Source: JAHEYG01 sp044229775
GTDB taxonomy: Bacteria > Bacteroidota > Bacteroidia > B-17B0 > Aurantibacillaceae
NCBI GenBank assembly: GCA_044229775.1
Contig: JBGASH010000002.1
Location: 1-64,000, forward strand
DNA length: 64,000 nucleotides
Reading direction: 5' to 3'
The translations under genes and the position numbers were made by a program. The notes beneath the pieces are model-generated. The model made no database searches and was not told where the DNA came from. It worked only from the letters and a program-made list of their open reading frames with translations. Below are positions 24,855-34,523 of the stretch, one piece after another; positions within the stretch are counted from its first letter, which is position 1, and each line of letters opens with the position of its first letter.

Positions 24855-26999
24855 TTACTTGTCTATGCCTTCCAGCAAAAACATAAAAGCATAATTAAGC
24901 GCCACATCTTTTAAATAATCAAAACGTCCGCTCGCTCCGCCGTGGCCAAATTCCATATTGGTGTGCAACAGTAAAAGATTATTATCAGTTTTCATATCAC
25001 GTAACTTGGCCACCCATTTAGCTGGTTCAAAATACTGCACCTGGCTATCATGTAAGCCGGTTGTAACTAAAATATTGGGATAATTTTTCTTTTCTATATT
25101 TTCGTATGGGCTATAACTCTTCATATAAAAATACGCTTCCTTGTTTTTAGGGTTGCCCCATTCATCAAATTCGTTAGTTGTAAGCGGAATACTTTCGTCT
25201 AACATTGTGTTAATCACATCTACAAATGGTACCTGAGCAATAATACCGCGCCACAGATCAGGCGCCATGTTTGTTACTGCGCCCATCAGTAATCCTCCGG
25301 CGCTTCCGCCCTGAGCGTATAAGTGTTTTGAACTGGTGTATTTTTCTTTCACTAAAAATTCGCCGCAACTAATAAAATCAGTAAAAGTATTTTTCTTTTT
25401 CATCATCTTCCCATCCTCGTACCATTGCCGGCCCATGTCTTGTCCGCCGCGTATGTGGGCGATAGCATAAGCAAAACCTCTATTCAATAACGTTAAGCGA
25501 GCGCTGTTAAAACTGGCGTCCATGCTGGCGCCATAACTACCATAGGCGTATAATAACAAGGGTGCGTTGCCATCTTTTTTAAATCCCTTTTTATAAACGA
25601 TGGATATTGGAACTTTTGTACCGTCACCGGCAGTGGCATACAAACGTTCTGTTACATAATTGTTAGGATCATAACCGCCAATAACTTCTTGCCGTTTCAT
25701 CAATTTCTTTTCTTTGGTAAGCATGTTATAATCGTAAACAGAACTTGGCGTAGTTAACGAAGTGTAATTGTAGCGTAACACCCCGCTATTATATTCGGGA
25801 TTTGAACTTGCGTTAGCAGAATAAGCGGCCTCATCAAAATCAAGATAGTGTTCGCTTTTATCTTTTAAATTCATGATGCGCAATTTTACTAAACCATCCT
25901 TGCGCTCTTCCAAAACAATAAAATCCTTAAATTCATCAATGCCTTCCAGCAAAACATCTACACGGTGCGGAATGATCTCTTTCCAGTTAGCTACATCGGT
26001 TTTATCAAAAGGACACTCCATCAGTTTAAAATTCGTGGCGTTGTCTTTATTGGTACGAATTAAAAATTTATCTGCCAAAGGCGTTACATCATAAAGCACA
26101 TCTTTAATTCTAGGCTGAAATACTTTAAACTCGTCGTTTGGTTTGGAAGCGTCGATCATTCGAGTTTCGCCCGAGAGTGTTGCTGCAGAGTGAATAAAAA
26201 TGTATTTATTGTTCTTGCTCTTATAAACGCTGATGTAATTACTTTTATCTTTTTCTTCGTAAACAACCGGATCGCTTTCAGCATTGGTTCCAAGGGTATG
26301 TCGTCTTATTTTTTCCGATAACAATGTTACCGGATGTTTTTCGGTATAAAAAAGTGTTTTGTTATCGGCAGCCCAGCAAGGATCGCCTTCGGTATTTTTA
26401 ATAATATCTTTTAATATTTCACCGGTTTCCAGATTTTTCACATAAATGGTGTATTGCCTTCGGCTGATCTCATCAACACTGTAAGCTAAAAGTTTATTGT
26501 CTTCGCTAATATCAAATCCGGTTACGGCATAGTACGAATGCCCCTCTGCCATTTTATCTACGTCTAACAAAATTTCCTCTTTAGCTTCTTCTGTTGCTGA
26601 CGATGGGGCTTTTTTGCGACAGTATTTATAGTATTGCTTGCCTTGTTCGCTTCTGCTATAATAATAGTATCCATTGGAAAGAACAGGAACGCTCTCATCG
26701 GTTTCTTTTATGCGCGACTTCATTTCATTAAACAGATCGGCTTGTAATTTTTTAGTTCCTCCCATTACAGTATCGAGGTAAGCATTTTCGGCATTTAAAT
26801 ATTTCACCGCTTTGGCGCTATCAGGTCCTTTGCCAAAATAATCGTACATCCAATAATAGTTATCGAGTACACTATCACCATGAATAGTACGCCAATGTTC
26901 TTTTTTTTCGGCAATTGGATAGGCTGGTTTTTCCATGTTATTTTTATTATTACAAGATACAAATGAAAGGAGAGCAATTAAACTGAAAAGATTTTTCAT
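24855..26999 (-). CDS. Oligopeptidase B-like S9A serine peptidase (lipoprotein)
   Basis: Cleaves short peptides, in oligopeptidase B after basic residues. The 714 residues have a lipobox (LLSFVSCNN), a seven-blade propeller region (about 70-420), and a catalytic alpha/beta-hydrolase domain. The Ser lies in GGSAGG, the Asp in TTGLHDSQV and the His in MEFGHGGASG. YGSYGASMD is also typical of the family. The lipid anchor places it in the periplasm or outer membrane, unlike cytoplasmic enterobacterial PtrB. Starts at the ATG at 26999. Confidence 0.92.
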   Translation of the reverse strand: MKNLFSLIALLSFVSCNNKNNMEKPAYPIAEKKEHWRTIHGDSVLDNYYWMYDYFGKGPDSAKAVKYLNAENAYLDTVMGGTKKLQADLFNEMKSRIKETDESVPVLSNGYYYYSRSEQGKQYYKYCRKKAPSSATEEAKEEILLDVDKMAEGHSYYAVTGFDISEDNKLLAYSVDEISRRQYTIYVKNLETGEILKDIIKNTEGDPCWAADNKTLFYTEKHPVTLLSEKIRRHTLGTNAESDPVVYEEKDKSNYISVYKSKNNKYIFIHSAATLSGETRMIDASKPNDEFKVFQPRIKDVLYDVTPLADKFLIRTNKDNATNFKLMECPFDKTDVANWKEIIPHRVDVLLEGIDEFKDFIVLEERKDGLVKLRIMNLKDKSEHYLDFDEAAYSANASSNPEYNSGVLRYNYTSLTTPSSVYDYNMLTKEKKLMKRQEVIGGYDPNNYVTERLYATAGDGTKVPISIVYKKGFKKDGNAPLLLYAYGSYGASMDASFNSARLTLLNRGFAYAIAHIRGGQDMGRQWYEDGKMMKKKNTFTDFISCGEFLVKEKYTSSKHLYAQGGSAGGLLMGAVTNMAPDLWRGIIAQVPFVDVINTMLDESIPLTTNEFDEWGNPKNKEAYFYMKSYSPYENIEKKNYPNILVTTGLHDSQVQYFEPAKWVAKLRDMKTDNNLLLLHTNMEFGHGGASGRFDYLKDVALNYAFMFLLEGIDK

Positions 27000-27088
27000 G
27001 AGGTTAAAGTGAAAAATAAATCTACGAAAAAATATCTCTTAAGCAAAATTTGTGATAAAAATGAGATACGTTCAATTTAATTAGCCCC

Positions 27089-30000
27089 TTATTTACTTAT
27101 GATAAAGTTAAAGTGTTTGGAATTGTACTCTCCAATTACTTTAAGAACGTAATTGCCATTATTAAGTTGAGTAATATTGATTGGAATGCTAATGTAGTCG
27201 GTATCTAAAAAGTTTTGCTGATAATGTTTTTCGGGTTGAGAATCCCAAACCTGGACGCTGGAATTTTGTTTTTTGTAAAACTCCACATTAACCGTGAAAG
27301 AACCGGTATTGGGATTTGGATACAAGGTAAGCGATTTAATACCGTTGGCATTATAGCTGTTGGCAAACGAGCCGTCGTTGGGAGCAACATGGATCAATTT
27401 TGATCTGGTGATCATACAGCTCCCATAAAAGGCTTTCATGGTAATGTTAAAATACCCTGTATCGGCAAAAACAATAAGCGGATTGAACATGGTTCCGCCA
27501 ATTTTAGTGGCGCCTATTGGCAATACCCATTGTATGGAGTCGGCTTTAGGATTGGTAATATCTACTAAAACAATTGTATCGCCCTTGGTGTTTTGTGTTG
27601 AAGCAATAAAAACGGGCTGCGGCAAATTACTGTTTTGATCAATGGTAGCGCTGCTACTTTTTGTACATCCAATAGAATCTTTTATAATGATACTATAATT
27701 GCCAAATGGCAGATTAGTATAAGTTGATTGAGAGGAAAAGGGACCGCTATTAATTGAATAACGGTAAGGCGAGATCCCACCTTTGGTAAAAATGCTTAAG
27801 CTTCCAAACGAATTGCCATCGCAACCCTTCGAAGCTACTATTGAATCTTGAAGATCCGCCGGAATGGTTACACTAACCGTATCTTGTCCGCTGCACGAAC
27901 CATTGCTCCCAAAAACAATATAGGAAGTACTTATGGTGGGGGTAACAGTTATGGCTTGTCCGTTAGTACCGTTGCTCCAGCTGTAATTTACGCCCGATAC
28001 CGCCGAGATAAGAACGGCCGAAAAAGTAATAGGAGAATTTTTGCAAACCGTTGTATCGCGTCCCGCAATAATGGAAAGGGAGTTGTTATTTAAAACCGTT
28101 ACAGAATCTTTTTTAACACAACCGTTAACGGTATTAGTAGCCGTAATGAAGTATTTGCCTTGAACTGTAACTGTTGTGGGATTGGATGAAGTAAAACTCG
28201 AAGGCCCCGTCCATTGTAAGATAGAGTTGGTAATGGTGCAAACCGCATTCAAAGTGGTACTGGCACTTCCACACGGGATATTAGGTGAAGGGGTTGTGAC
28301 CGTTATTCCCGGCGGCGTTAAATCCTGAGCCACGAGGGCAATAATCGACGAATCGGCACAGCCATTAACGGTATTGGTAACGATCAATCGAAAATTGCCT
28401 TGTGATGTAACGACAACAGGATTGGAATAGGTAACATTGGCCGGAATAGAACGCCATTTAATATCGCTACCGGAAGTGGTGGTAGTACCAACGATCGTTA
28501 TGTTTGGTTTAAAACAGGTAACGGTATCAATGGGTGTAACCGTATTTATAAACGTGTGTGAAGAAATGGCGGCAACCGGAGGCGTTGTATTTAACTGCAC
28601 CTGAAAAAGAGAACTGTCCTTACAGCCATTCTTATTACTTTTAACTACCATAAAATAATTACCAATGTTCTTAGTGTAGTAGGGATTTGGATGTTGAATG
28701 CCGTTGCCTTGCGCTCGCCACCAAATAATGGTGAGGGAGGTTGTGGAACTACCGTTGAGTAAACTCGAATCAGGATCGCATTTAATGAAAACCGGCGAAG
28801 GTAAGGTTACATTGGGCTTGGCAATATCAATGTTTATGGTGATCCATGTGTTATTACTGCACCCGCTTATAGTATTTGTAGCAATGCAGTAGTAGGGCCC
28901 CCATTCGTAATAACCCGTAGAGTCGTTTTGTTTATTGCTGGAATAGAAGTTAGGCCCCGACCAACTATAAACAACGTTGGGTCCGCCGGAGGTACAAAGT
29001 ATTGGCACCTTTGGGTTGTTACAATCTAAAGTATTATTTGTAGTGTAAGCTACTGCTGGCGGAATGGGATATACATTAACAAAAAGTTTTATGGTATCAC
29101 TGTTATTACCACAAAACGATTGGGTGAAGGCCATTAAAGTTCCGGAAGTAGCCGCCATACCAAAATTTAAAACGGCTGAGTTCCCATTAGGAAATAGTGT
29201 TACACCTGTTCCGCTGTATGTCCATGAATACGTATTTGCTCCCAAAGCTCCGGTATAAGAGTACGTTTTAATGCCAGCTCCCTGACAAACGGCATTTGTA
29301 AAAGCGCTAAAAAATCCCGGCATTATAGGGGTGAGACAATAGGCCTCATTAGTTCCGCCCTTATCAGCCATAAATAAGCGGTGTTTTTGAATAGTGAAAC
29401 AAGTTGGATAAGCACCGGTGAAAGGCGTGATCCATTTTGGAGGCAAATTTACGCTCGCATCAATTAATACGGTATTCAAAGAATAACCTGTTACGATAGG
29501 CATTCCCTGAACCGTAGTAGCTGTAGTTGCCATGAACATATCTTTACCATGCATCTCCAATTCTTTTACTTCACCTCCCAAAATATTAAAACTCGCCGGG
29601 TTTAAAGTAAGGTTAGAATTAAGAATAGCCACATGCGGCCTGTATGCGCCATTTACAGTTGTAAAAGAACCTGCCACATAAACGCGGTTGTTGTAAATTT
29701 CAATATCGCTAACGGTATCATTAAAATTCAATGCTGTTGTTAAGCATTTTTTTGTTGTAATGTCATAGATCAAAAAATTACTGGTAGTAAACGTTGAATT
29801 AGCGAGCCCGGCAAATTTTCCACCTATCAATAATTTCCCCCCGAAAAGTTTAATTTTTTTTACAATTCCAAACACGTCGTCTATAGCTTGTGTATTGTCA
29901 ATGGTTGTGGTGGCGGTAGTTGCTCCGGTGTTTTTGTTAAGGATAAGCATTATTTTACTGCCGGTTGTTCCTGAAGGATCATACAATAAAAACAACGAAT

Positions 30001-30463
30001 CATTTCTTAATTCAATATCTTCTACATGTCCTCCTGCAAAATTTTTCTGCCAAAAATAATAAGTGTCGTTTGGAATATCGTGACATACCAAACGACCACT
30101 GGTTGGGCAATTGGCAAAATAAAGTTTGTTTGAACTATAAAATGCTTTTTGCGTCCAAGTAGTGGTAAAGAAACCTGAACCTTGAGCGTAATACGAAGTG
30201 GGAACATTGACAGAATAAGTTAGGGCATCTATCCAATGCAGTTTAGTGTCTTGCTTAACAGAGTTCTGATACTCATAACCAAAAACATTATCCGTATTAT
30301 TTATAGTGTCGGTAACGATGGCTTCAGTAGGAAACTGAAAGGGATATGAAGCGATCTTTATGGGATTTGTTTGCGAAAACCCATGCCCAATTGCCAATAT
30401 AAAAAAAGCAACAACAAAGCGTTTGATAAAAGTATCAGAAGTATGTTGACTAAAACACCGCAT
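27089..30463 (-). CDS. Large secreted adhesin-like protein with SprB-type repeat and T9SS sorting domain
   Basis: A 1124-residue exported protein. After the signal peptide (VVAFFILAIGHGFSQ) comes a propeller-like N-terminal region (to about 370), then a series of PKD/Ig-like modules with recurring TNTVNGCxxxS motifs. An SprB-type repeat follows (KGCDGNSFGSLSIFTKGGIS with YSINSGPFSSQSTYTNLP), then a PKD-like module. It ends with a type A T9SS domain (LYPNPNTGSFTVNVE to NYVLKVI). SprB repeats occur in gliding adhesins; surface attachment is therefore inferred. Stands alone. Confidence 0.85.
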   Translation of the reverse strand: MRCFSQHTSDTFIKRFVVAFFILAIGHGFSQTNPIKIASYPFQFPTEAIVTDTINNTDNVFGYEYQNSVKQDTKLHWIDALTYSVNVPTSYYAQGSGFFTTTWTQKAFYSSNKLYFANCPTSGRLVCHDIPNDTYYFWQKNFAGGHVEDIELRNDSLFLLYDPSGTTGSKIMLILNKNTGATTATTTIDNTQAIDDVFGIVKKIKLFGGKLLIGGKFAGLANSTFTTSNFLIYDITTKKCLTTALNFNDTVSDIEIYNNRVYVAGSFTTVNGAYRPHVAILNSNLTLNPASFNILGGEVKELEMHGKDMFMATTATTVQGMPIVTGYSLNTVLIDASVNLPPKWITPFTGAYPTCFTIQKHRLFMADKGGTNEAYCLTPIMPGFFSAFTNAVCQGAGIKTYSYTGALGANTYSWTYSGTGVTLFPNGNSAVLNFGMAATSGTLMAFTQSFCGNNSDTIKLFVNVYPIPPAVAYTTNNTLDCNNPKVPILCTSGGPNVVYSWSGPNFYSSNKQNDSTGYYEWGPYYCIATNTISGCSNNTWITINIDIAKPNVTLPSPVFIKCDPDSSLLNGSSTTSLTIIWWRAQGNGIQHPNPYYTKNIGNYFMVVKSNKNGCKDSSLFQVQLNTTPPVAAISSHTFINTVTPIDTVTCFKPNITIVGTTTTSGSDIKWRSIPANVTYSNPVVVTSQGNFRLIVTNTVNGCADSSIIALVAQDLTPPGITVTTPSPNIPCGSASTTLNAVCTITNSILQWTGPSSFTSSNPTTVTVQGKYFITATNTVNGCVKKDSVTVLNNNSLSIIAGRDTTVCKNSPITFSAVLISAVSGVNYSWSNGTNGQAITVTPTISTSYIVFGSNGSCSGQDTVSVTIPADLQDSIVASKGCDGNSFGSLSIFTKGGISPYRYSINSGPFSSQSTYTNLPFGNYSIIIKDSIGCTKSSSATIDQNSNLPQPVFIASTQNTKGDTIVLVDITNPKADSIQWVLPIGATKIGGTMFNPLIVFADTGYFNITMKAFYGSCMITRSKLIHVAPNDGSFANSYNANGIKSLTLYPNPNTGSFTVNVEFYKKQNSSVQVWDSQPEKHYQQNFLDTDYISIPINITQLNNGNYVLKVIGEYNSKHFNFIISK

Positions 30464-30544
30464 TATTTTGGGGTATGAAAGATATAAAAAATTTGCTTTT
30501 CGCGAAAGAAAAATGTAAAAAACAGAAATTTTAGGTAGAAATAC

Positions 30545-31804
30545 CTATGAACCCATTATAGGCTTGGAATCGAGGGATCGCGAATCCAATGCGTCGCGTA
30601 AGCCGTTACCAACCAGCATAAATGCCAGTACCAGTAGCATAATAGCGATCCCGGGAATAAATGCCAGATAAGCTTTATCAACCAGTACATAACCACGGTG
30701 TGCGTTGATCATTTCGCCCCAGGAAGGAACCGGTGGTTGTGCGCCTATTCCTAAAAAGCTTAAGCCCGCTTCAGTCAAAATGGCTGTAGCAAAATTGGAA
30801 GCGGCAATTACAATAACAGGACCGATCACATTTGGTAAAACGTGACGAATGATGATCCTAAAATTTCGAAATCCTAATGCGCGCCCAGCCTCCACAAATT
30901 CTTTTTCGCGAATGCTTAAAATTTGTCCACGTACAATACGGGCTACTTCCACCCACATGGTCAATCCCACTGCAATGAAAACTTGAATAATTCCTTTTCC
31001 TAAAACAAGAGTGATGGCAATTACCAATAACAGAGTAGGTATTGACCAAACCACGTTAATGATCCACATAATAACATCGTCGGTTTTACCACGATAATAA
31101 CCTGCAAAAGCACCTAATAAAATGCCAATGATAATAGAAATGATCACCGAAATAAATCCAACACTTAAAGAGATGCGGGTTCCAATCATCAACCGGCTCA
31201 AAAGATCGCGTCCGGCAAGATCGGTCCCTAATAAAAACGTTTTTGTTTTAATGTTATCCTTCGCTATCATTTGCTGTAACTCAGGAATACTTTTTTTGAT
31301 CTTTTCGCCGGTGCTTAATTGATAAAACTCTAGAGTGTTACTTACTTTATCATATTTTATATCGGTGTTTGGATTAACATCGTAAACCACGTCGGCCATA
31401 TTAAGCGGAATTTTTGTACCGTTGTTAGGCGTATTGCCGGTGTATTCTTCGACCACAATATTCGGGCCCTCAAAATGGTAATCAAAAATAGGCATGCTGG
31501 CATAAGGGTCGTTGTAACCTACAAACATCTTCACAAAAAAATTAGACGAACGGGGCATCTCGTTTTTTCTGTTCAATAATAGCTTGGTTTTAAAACCCGG
31601 TTCTTTAATATGCAGCTCGGGTTTTTGATCGTTGGCGTAAGGGGTGGAGTCGGGGGTAATGGCATAACCTAAAATAGAAACCACGCTGGCAATAAAAATG
31701 ATAGTTAATCCGGCGAGCGCTAAATTATTTTTTTTAAACCGGCGCCAAGTTTGTTTAGAGAGCGATTCAGATTCAAAATCAATATGTTTCTTTTTAAAAA
31801 ACAA
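30545..31804 (-). CDS. Oligopeptide ABC transporter permease, OppC/DppC type
   Basis: Inner-membrane permease of a peptide importer. The 419 residues are longer than the usual 300 because about 130 periplasmic residues separate the first helix (LALAGLTIIFIASVVSILGY) from the core. The core starts at LLGTDLAGRDLLSRL, a hallmark of OppC, and has the ATPase-docking EAA loop EAGRALGFRNFRIIIRHVLPN. The long insert is typical of Bacteroidetes OppC. Its likely ATPase partner is the fused protein at 4014-5819, 25 kb away. Binding protein and OppB are not in the window. Confidence 0.92.
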   Translation of the reverse strand: MFFKKKHIDFESESLSKQTWRRFKKNNLALAGLTIIFIASVVSILGYAITPDSTPYANDQKPELHIKEPGFKTKLLLNRKNEMPRSSNFFVKMFVGYNDPYASMPIFDYHFEGPNIVVEEYTGNTPNNGTKIPLNMADVVYDVNPNTDIKYDKVSNTLEFYQLSTGEKIKKSIPELQQMIAKDNIKTKTFLLGTDLAGRDLLSRLMIGTRISLSVGFISVIISIIIGILLGAFAGYYRGKTDDVIMWIINVVWSIPTLLLVIAITLVLGKGIIQVFIAVGLTMWVEVARIVRGQILSIREKEFVEAGRALGFRNFRIIIRHVLPNVIGPVIVIAASNFATAILTEAGLSFLGIGAQPPVPSWGEMINAHRGYVLVDKAYLAFIPGIAIMLLVLAFMLVGNGLRDALDSRSLDSKPIMGS

Positions 31805-31842
31805 TTTATTTCCTCACTTAGGTTTATAAAACAATGTAAGTA

Positions 31843-31856
31843 TTGTAATATTACAA
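31843..31856. promoter_or_regulatory. Perfect 14-bp palindrome upstream of oppC-like gene
   Basis: TTGTAATATTACAA is a perfect palindrome 39 bp upstream of the permease ATG, in the only sizeable gap nearby. Position and symmetry fit an operator for a dimeric repressor; no regulator gene is adjacent. Confidence 0.35.
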
Positions 31857-31926
31857 CATACAAACTATACATCAGGTTCAAAGGCAAAACAACCACAAGG
31901 GTGGCCGTTCGCCATAAAACGTGAAG

Positions 31927-32922
31927 CTAAAAATAATAACAAAAAGTCAATAAAAAGCCTGCTAAAAACAAAAAATAGACCAAATAAGGGCAAATGAGGT
32001 ATAAAAAAGCAGTTTTGAGAGGTAAAAAAGGGTAAAAAAATGCGCTAAAAACACCACAAAACCCATTAAAAAAATTAAGCGGGTTGGGATTGATTTTAAA
32101 TTTTGAAGCCCAACGGGTTCTTTGATCTATAAAATCGCCGAAATTTTGGGCCGAATAAGTGTAAACCGACGCCTCTTTTTGTTTGAGATAGGCAATGGTT
32201 TCGGGGTTAATTTTCTTCACATCCTCCAAAAACAAAACATCATCGCCCGATGGCACATCAATGTGTGACGCATAACCATTTGTTTGTTCAAATAAATTTT
32301 TGGTAAAAGCAAGGTTAGCCCCATTACACAAAAACGCTTTTTTGTAAAAGGCGTAACCGCCGGTAATTATTGTGAGCGCCCAATTTTCGGCAATTTGTAG
32401 TTGCGAAAGAAAATTATTTTTGTTTTCAATTTGCAGCGGCGCAATGATAAATTCTTTTTTAGTTTGTTCGTGAAAAGAAACAATGGTTGTTAGCCAATTA
32501 GGATCGTTGGTAAAGGTATCGGCATCACGTGTAATGATAAGATCGCCTTGACACATTTTTATGGCCGATTCAATACAACGTTTTTTACCTTGGCGTTCGG
32601 CCACCTTAAATACCATAGAAGAAAATTCGGGACCTTTTAAAGTTTCGGTGGCAATAGAAAACGTGTTGTCGCTTGAGCCATCACTCATTACAATAATTTG
32701 CAAAAGACTTCGGTCGAAGTTTTGGTTCATAATGGACCTAAGACAACGTTCAATGTTTTTTTCTTCATTGCGCGCGCAAATGATGATACAAACTTTTGTG
32801 TGATTTTTTAAATCGGGATCATAATTGAAAACAGGTGCACCGGTAAAACCGGAAGCCCCAAACAACAGCAAAGCAACGTAAATTATTAGAATAATTAATG
32901 CAATTATGTTAAGAATGGCCAT
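31927..32922 (-). CDS. Family 2 glycosyltransferase, membrane-anchored
   Basis: Transfers a sugar from a nucleotide or lipid donor onto a glycan or lipid. The 331 residues have an N-terminal membrane helix, a GT-A domain with CIIICARNEEKNIERCL and VMSDGSSDNT, a DxD-like TRDADTF, and a QRTRWASKF motif as in processive GT2 enzymes. Two C-terminal helices follow. The start overlaps the stop of the flippase-like gene by 1 bp (TAATG), so the two are translationally coupled and may share a lipid substrate. Confidence 0.88.
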   Translation of the reverse strand: MAILNIIALIILIIYVALLLFGASGFTGAPVFNYDPDLKNHTKVCIIICARNEEKNIERCLRSIMNQNFDRSLLQIIVMSDGSSDNTFSIATETLKGPEFSSMVFKVAERQGKKRCIESAIKMCQGDLIITRDADTFTNDPNWLTTIVSFHEQTKKEFIIAPLQIENKNNFLSQLQIAENWALTIITGGYAFYKKAFLCNGANLAFTKNLFEQTNGYASHIDVPSGDDVLFLEDVKKINPETIAYLKQKEASVYTYSAQNFGDFIDQRTRWASKFKINPNPLNFFNGFCGVFSAFFYPFLPLKTAFLYLICPYLVYFLFLAGFLLTFCYYF

Positions 32923-33632
32923 TACCGTATAAAGATACGAAAATCAAATTTTTCTTTTATGATGATGATGTAGCCGATGATGCTTGGAACTACAATGTTA
33001 ATGATCCACAAAAGAACAGCCGCAATTACCAATGTGGTTTCGGGAATGTTTAATCCGGTGAACACTAATAAAGCAATGGCCGCTCTAACTGCCGCTTCGA
33101 TCACACTGAACATGGGTAAAGCGGTGGTCAATAAAAAATAAACGAAGATAGAGGCCAAAAGCTGAGGTGTAAGGCTACCTGCATAAAACAATTTAATAAT
33201 AAGAATGAATTGCACAACAAAAACAGCATACCTCACAAGGGAGAGTAAAAATAATTTGGTGATCAGGACTTTATTAAAACGATAAGGTAAAACATTGCCT
33301 TCCATTTTTTTGCGAAGGCGCTTTACCAGCCAACCCTGAACTTTGTCGAATTTTACAACAAAAAAAGTGCAAACCAATAACAATAAAAGACAAAAGCCAC
33401 CAATCAGTAAAAGATGGTCGGTGTTGATGAATTCGCTATTTTTTAATTTGTAAAAAAGCGCCGCCATTCCTAAAATAACGGTTACGCATAACTGAAACAT
33501 GCCGTTGGCAAAATGTAAGAGGGCAATGGTGGGACGATTCTCCAATTTAAAAAATACTATTTTTGCTAAAAACTCGGTAGCTCTGGCTGGCGCCAAATTA
33601 CCAACGCAGATGGCAGAGTAAACCGATTTCAT
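32922..33632 (-). CDS. Flippase-like integral membrane protein (UPF0104/LPG-synthase membrane region), N-terminus uncertain
   Basis: The first normal start (ATG 33632) gives 236 residues with about six hydrophobic helices and the family motif GNLAPARATE. Proteins of this family usually have 300 or more residues. The same frame stays open upstream to 33902 and encodes a fitting first helix (IKIAIGFGSFALIYWRIK) and a second (YGLLLFCLLLIPVNW). No ATG, GTG or TTG lies in that 90-codon extension. A CTG at 33890, an ATT at 33902, or a one-base error at the out-of-frame ATG near 33865 could supply the start. Coupled to the glycosyltransferase downstream. Confidence 0.75.
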   Translation of the reverse strand: MKSVYSAICVGNLAPARATEFLAKIVFFKLENRPTIALLHFANGMFQLCVTVILGMAALFYKLKNSEFINTDHLLLIGGFCLLLLLVCTFFVVKFDKVQGWLVKRLRKKMEGNVLPYRFNKVLITKLFLLSLVRYAVFVVQFILIIKLFYAGSLTPQLLASIFVYFLLTTALPMFSVIEAAVRAAIALLVFTGLNIPETTLVIAAVLLWIINIVVPSIIGYIIIIKEKFDFRIFIR

Positions 33633-33931
33633 GGAAGTTTTGTAAGAAATTTCTTCAACCGGTTTAGTTATTTGCTGCCATTTATAACTTTCGATACCCC
33701 AGTTAACAGGAATTAGGAGAAGACAGAAAAGTAAAAGTCCGTAAGCAGCACCCGAAGTAAAAGTCGTCTTTAAAAAAGAAAGCGTATCTGGTGTTAGATC
33801 GTTCTTAATGCGCCAATAGATCAGTGCAAAACTACCAAAGCCTATAGCGATCTTAATTAACCATGTTATTATGTTTTTATAAGAGGTCAGGTAAACAAAA
33901 ATTTATTCGCCTAAATTTACAACTAATTACT

Positions 33932-34486
33932 GTGGCTACAGATAGAATTATATTAGGCATTGATCCAGGAACTGTTATTATGGGCTACGGATTAGTTCAT
34001 GTAAAGAATAATAAGCCCGAATTGCTTAGTTCGGGCGTTATTAAGCTCGATAAATTTGACGACCATGCCTTGCGGTTACAAAAGATCTTTGAGCGTACCA
34101 TTGGTATCATTGACGAGTATCATCCCGATGAGTTGGCGATAGAAGCACCTTTTTTTGGCAAGAATGTTCAGTCGATGTTAAAACTAGGAAGGGCGCAAGG
34201 CGTTGCGATCGCGGCGGCACTCAGTAAAAAAATTCCTATTACTGAATATTCTCCCAAAAAAATAAAGATGGCCATAACCGGAAACGGTAATGCGAGTAAA
34301 GAACAAGTGGCGGCCATGTTGCAGCAATTATTAAAATACAAGAACACAGAGGAACATTTAGATGCCACTGATGCATTAGGCGCGGCCATGTGTCATTTTT
34401 ATCAGAACAACATTAAAGGCGGTGCAAAAAAATCGTATACTGGCTGGAAAGCTTTTTTAACTGATAATCCGAAGAGGAAGGGATAA
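33932..34486 (+). CDS. ruvC: Crossover junction endodeoxyribonuclease RuvC
   Basis: Resolves Holliday junctions in homologous recombination with RuvAB. The 184 residues show the four acidic catalytic positions of the RNase H-like fold: Asp in LGIDPGT, Glu in LAIEAPFFG, and the two Asp of HLDATDALG. I chose GTG at 33932 (VATDRIILGIDPG); the longer frame from 33863 adds 23 residues foreign to the family. A near-consensus TAAATTTA at 33912-33919 lies upstream. Divergent from the flippase-like gene, whose open upstream frame reaches within 30 bp of this start. Confidence 0.95.
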   Translation: MATDRIILGIDPGTVIMGYGLVHVKNNKPELLSSGVIKLDKFDDHALRLQKIFERTIGIIDEYHPDELAIEAPFFGKNVQSMLKLGRAQGVAIAAALSKKIPITEYSPKKIKMAITGNGNASKEQVAAMLQQLLKYKNTEEHLDATDALGAAMCHFYQNNIKGGAKKSYTGWKAFLTDNPKRKG

Positions 34487-34488
34487 AT

Positions 34489-34523
34489 GTTCCAGGTTTA
34501 AGGTTTCTTGTTCGAGGTTTAAT
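34489..34523. repeat. Solo heptamer array after ruvC
   Basis: Five 7-nt units in a row: GTTCCAG, GTTTAAG, GTTTCTT, GTTCGAG, GTTTAAT, beginning 3 bp after the ruvC stop. The convergent gene at 34519 ends inside the array. There is no gene-bearing loop and no clear inverted partner; it looks like one arm of the element family described at 460-928. Confidence 0.5.
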
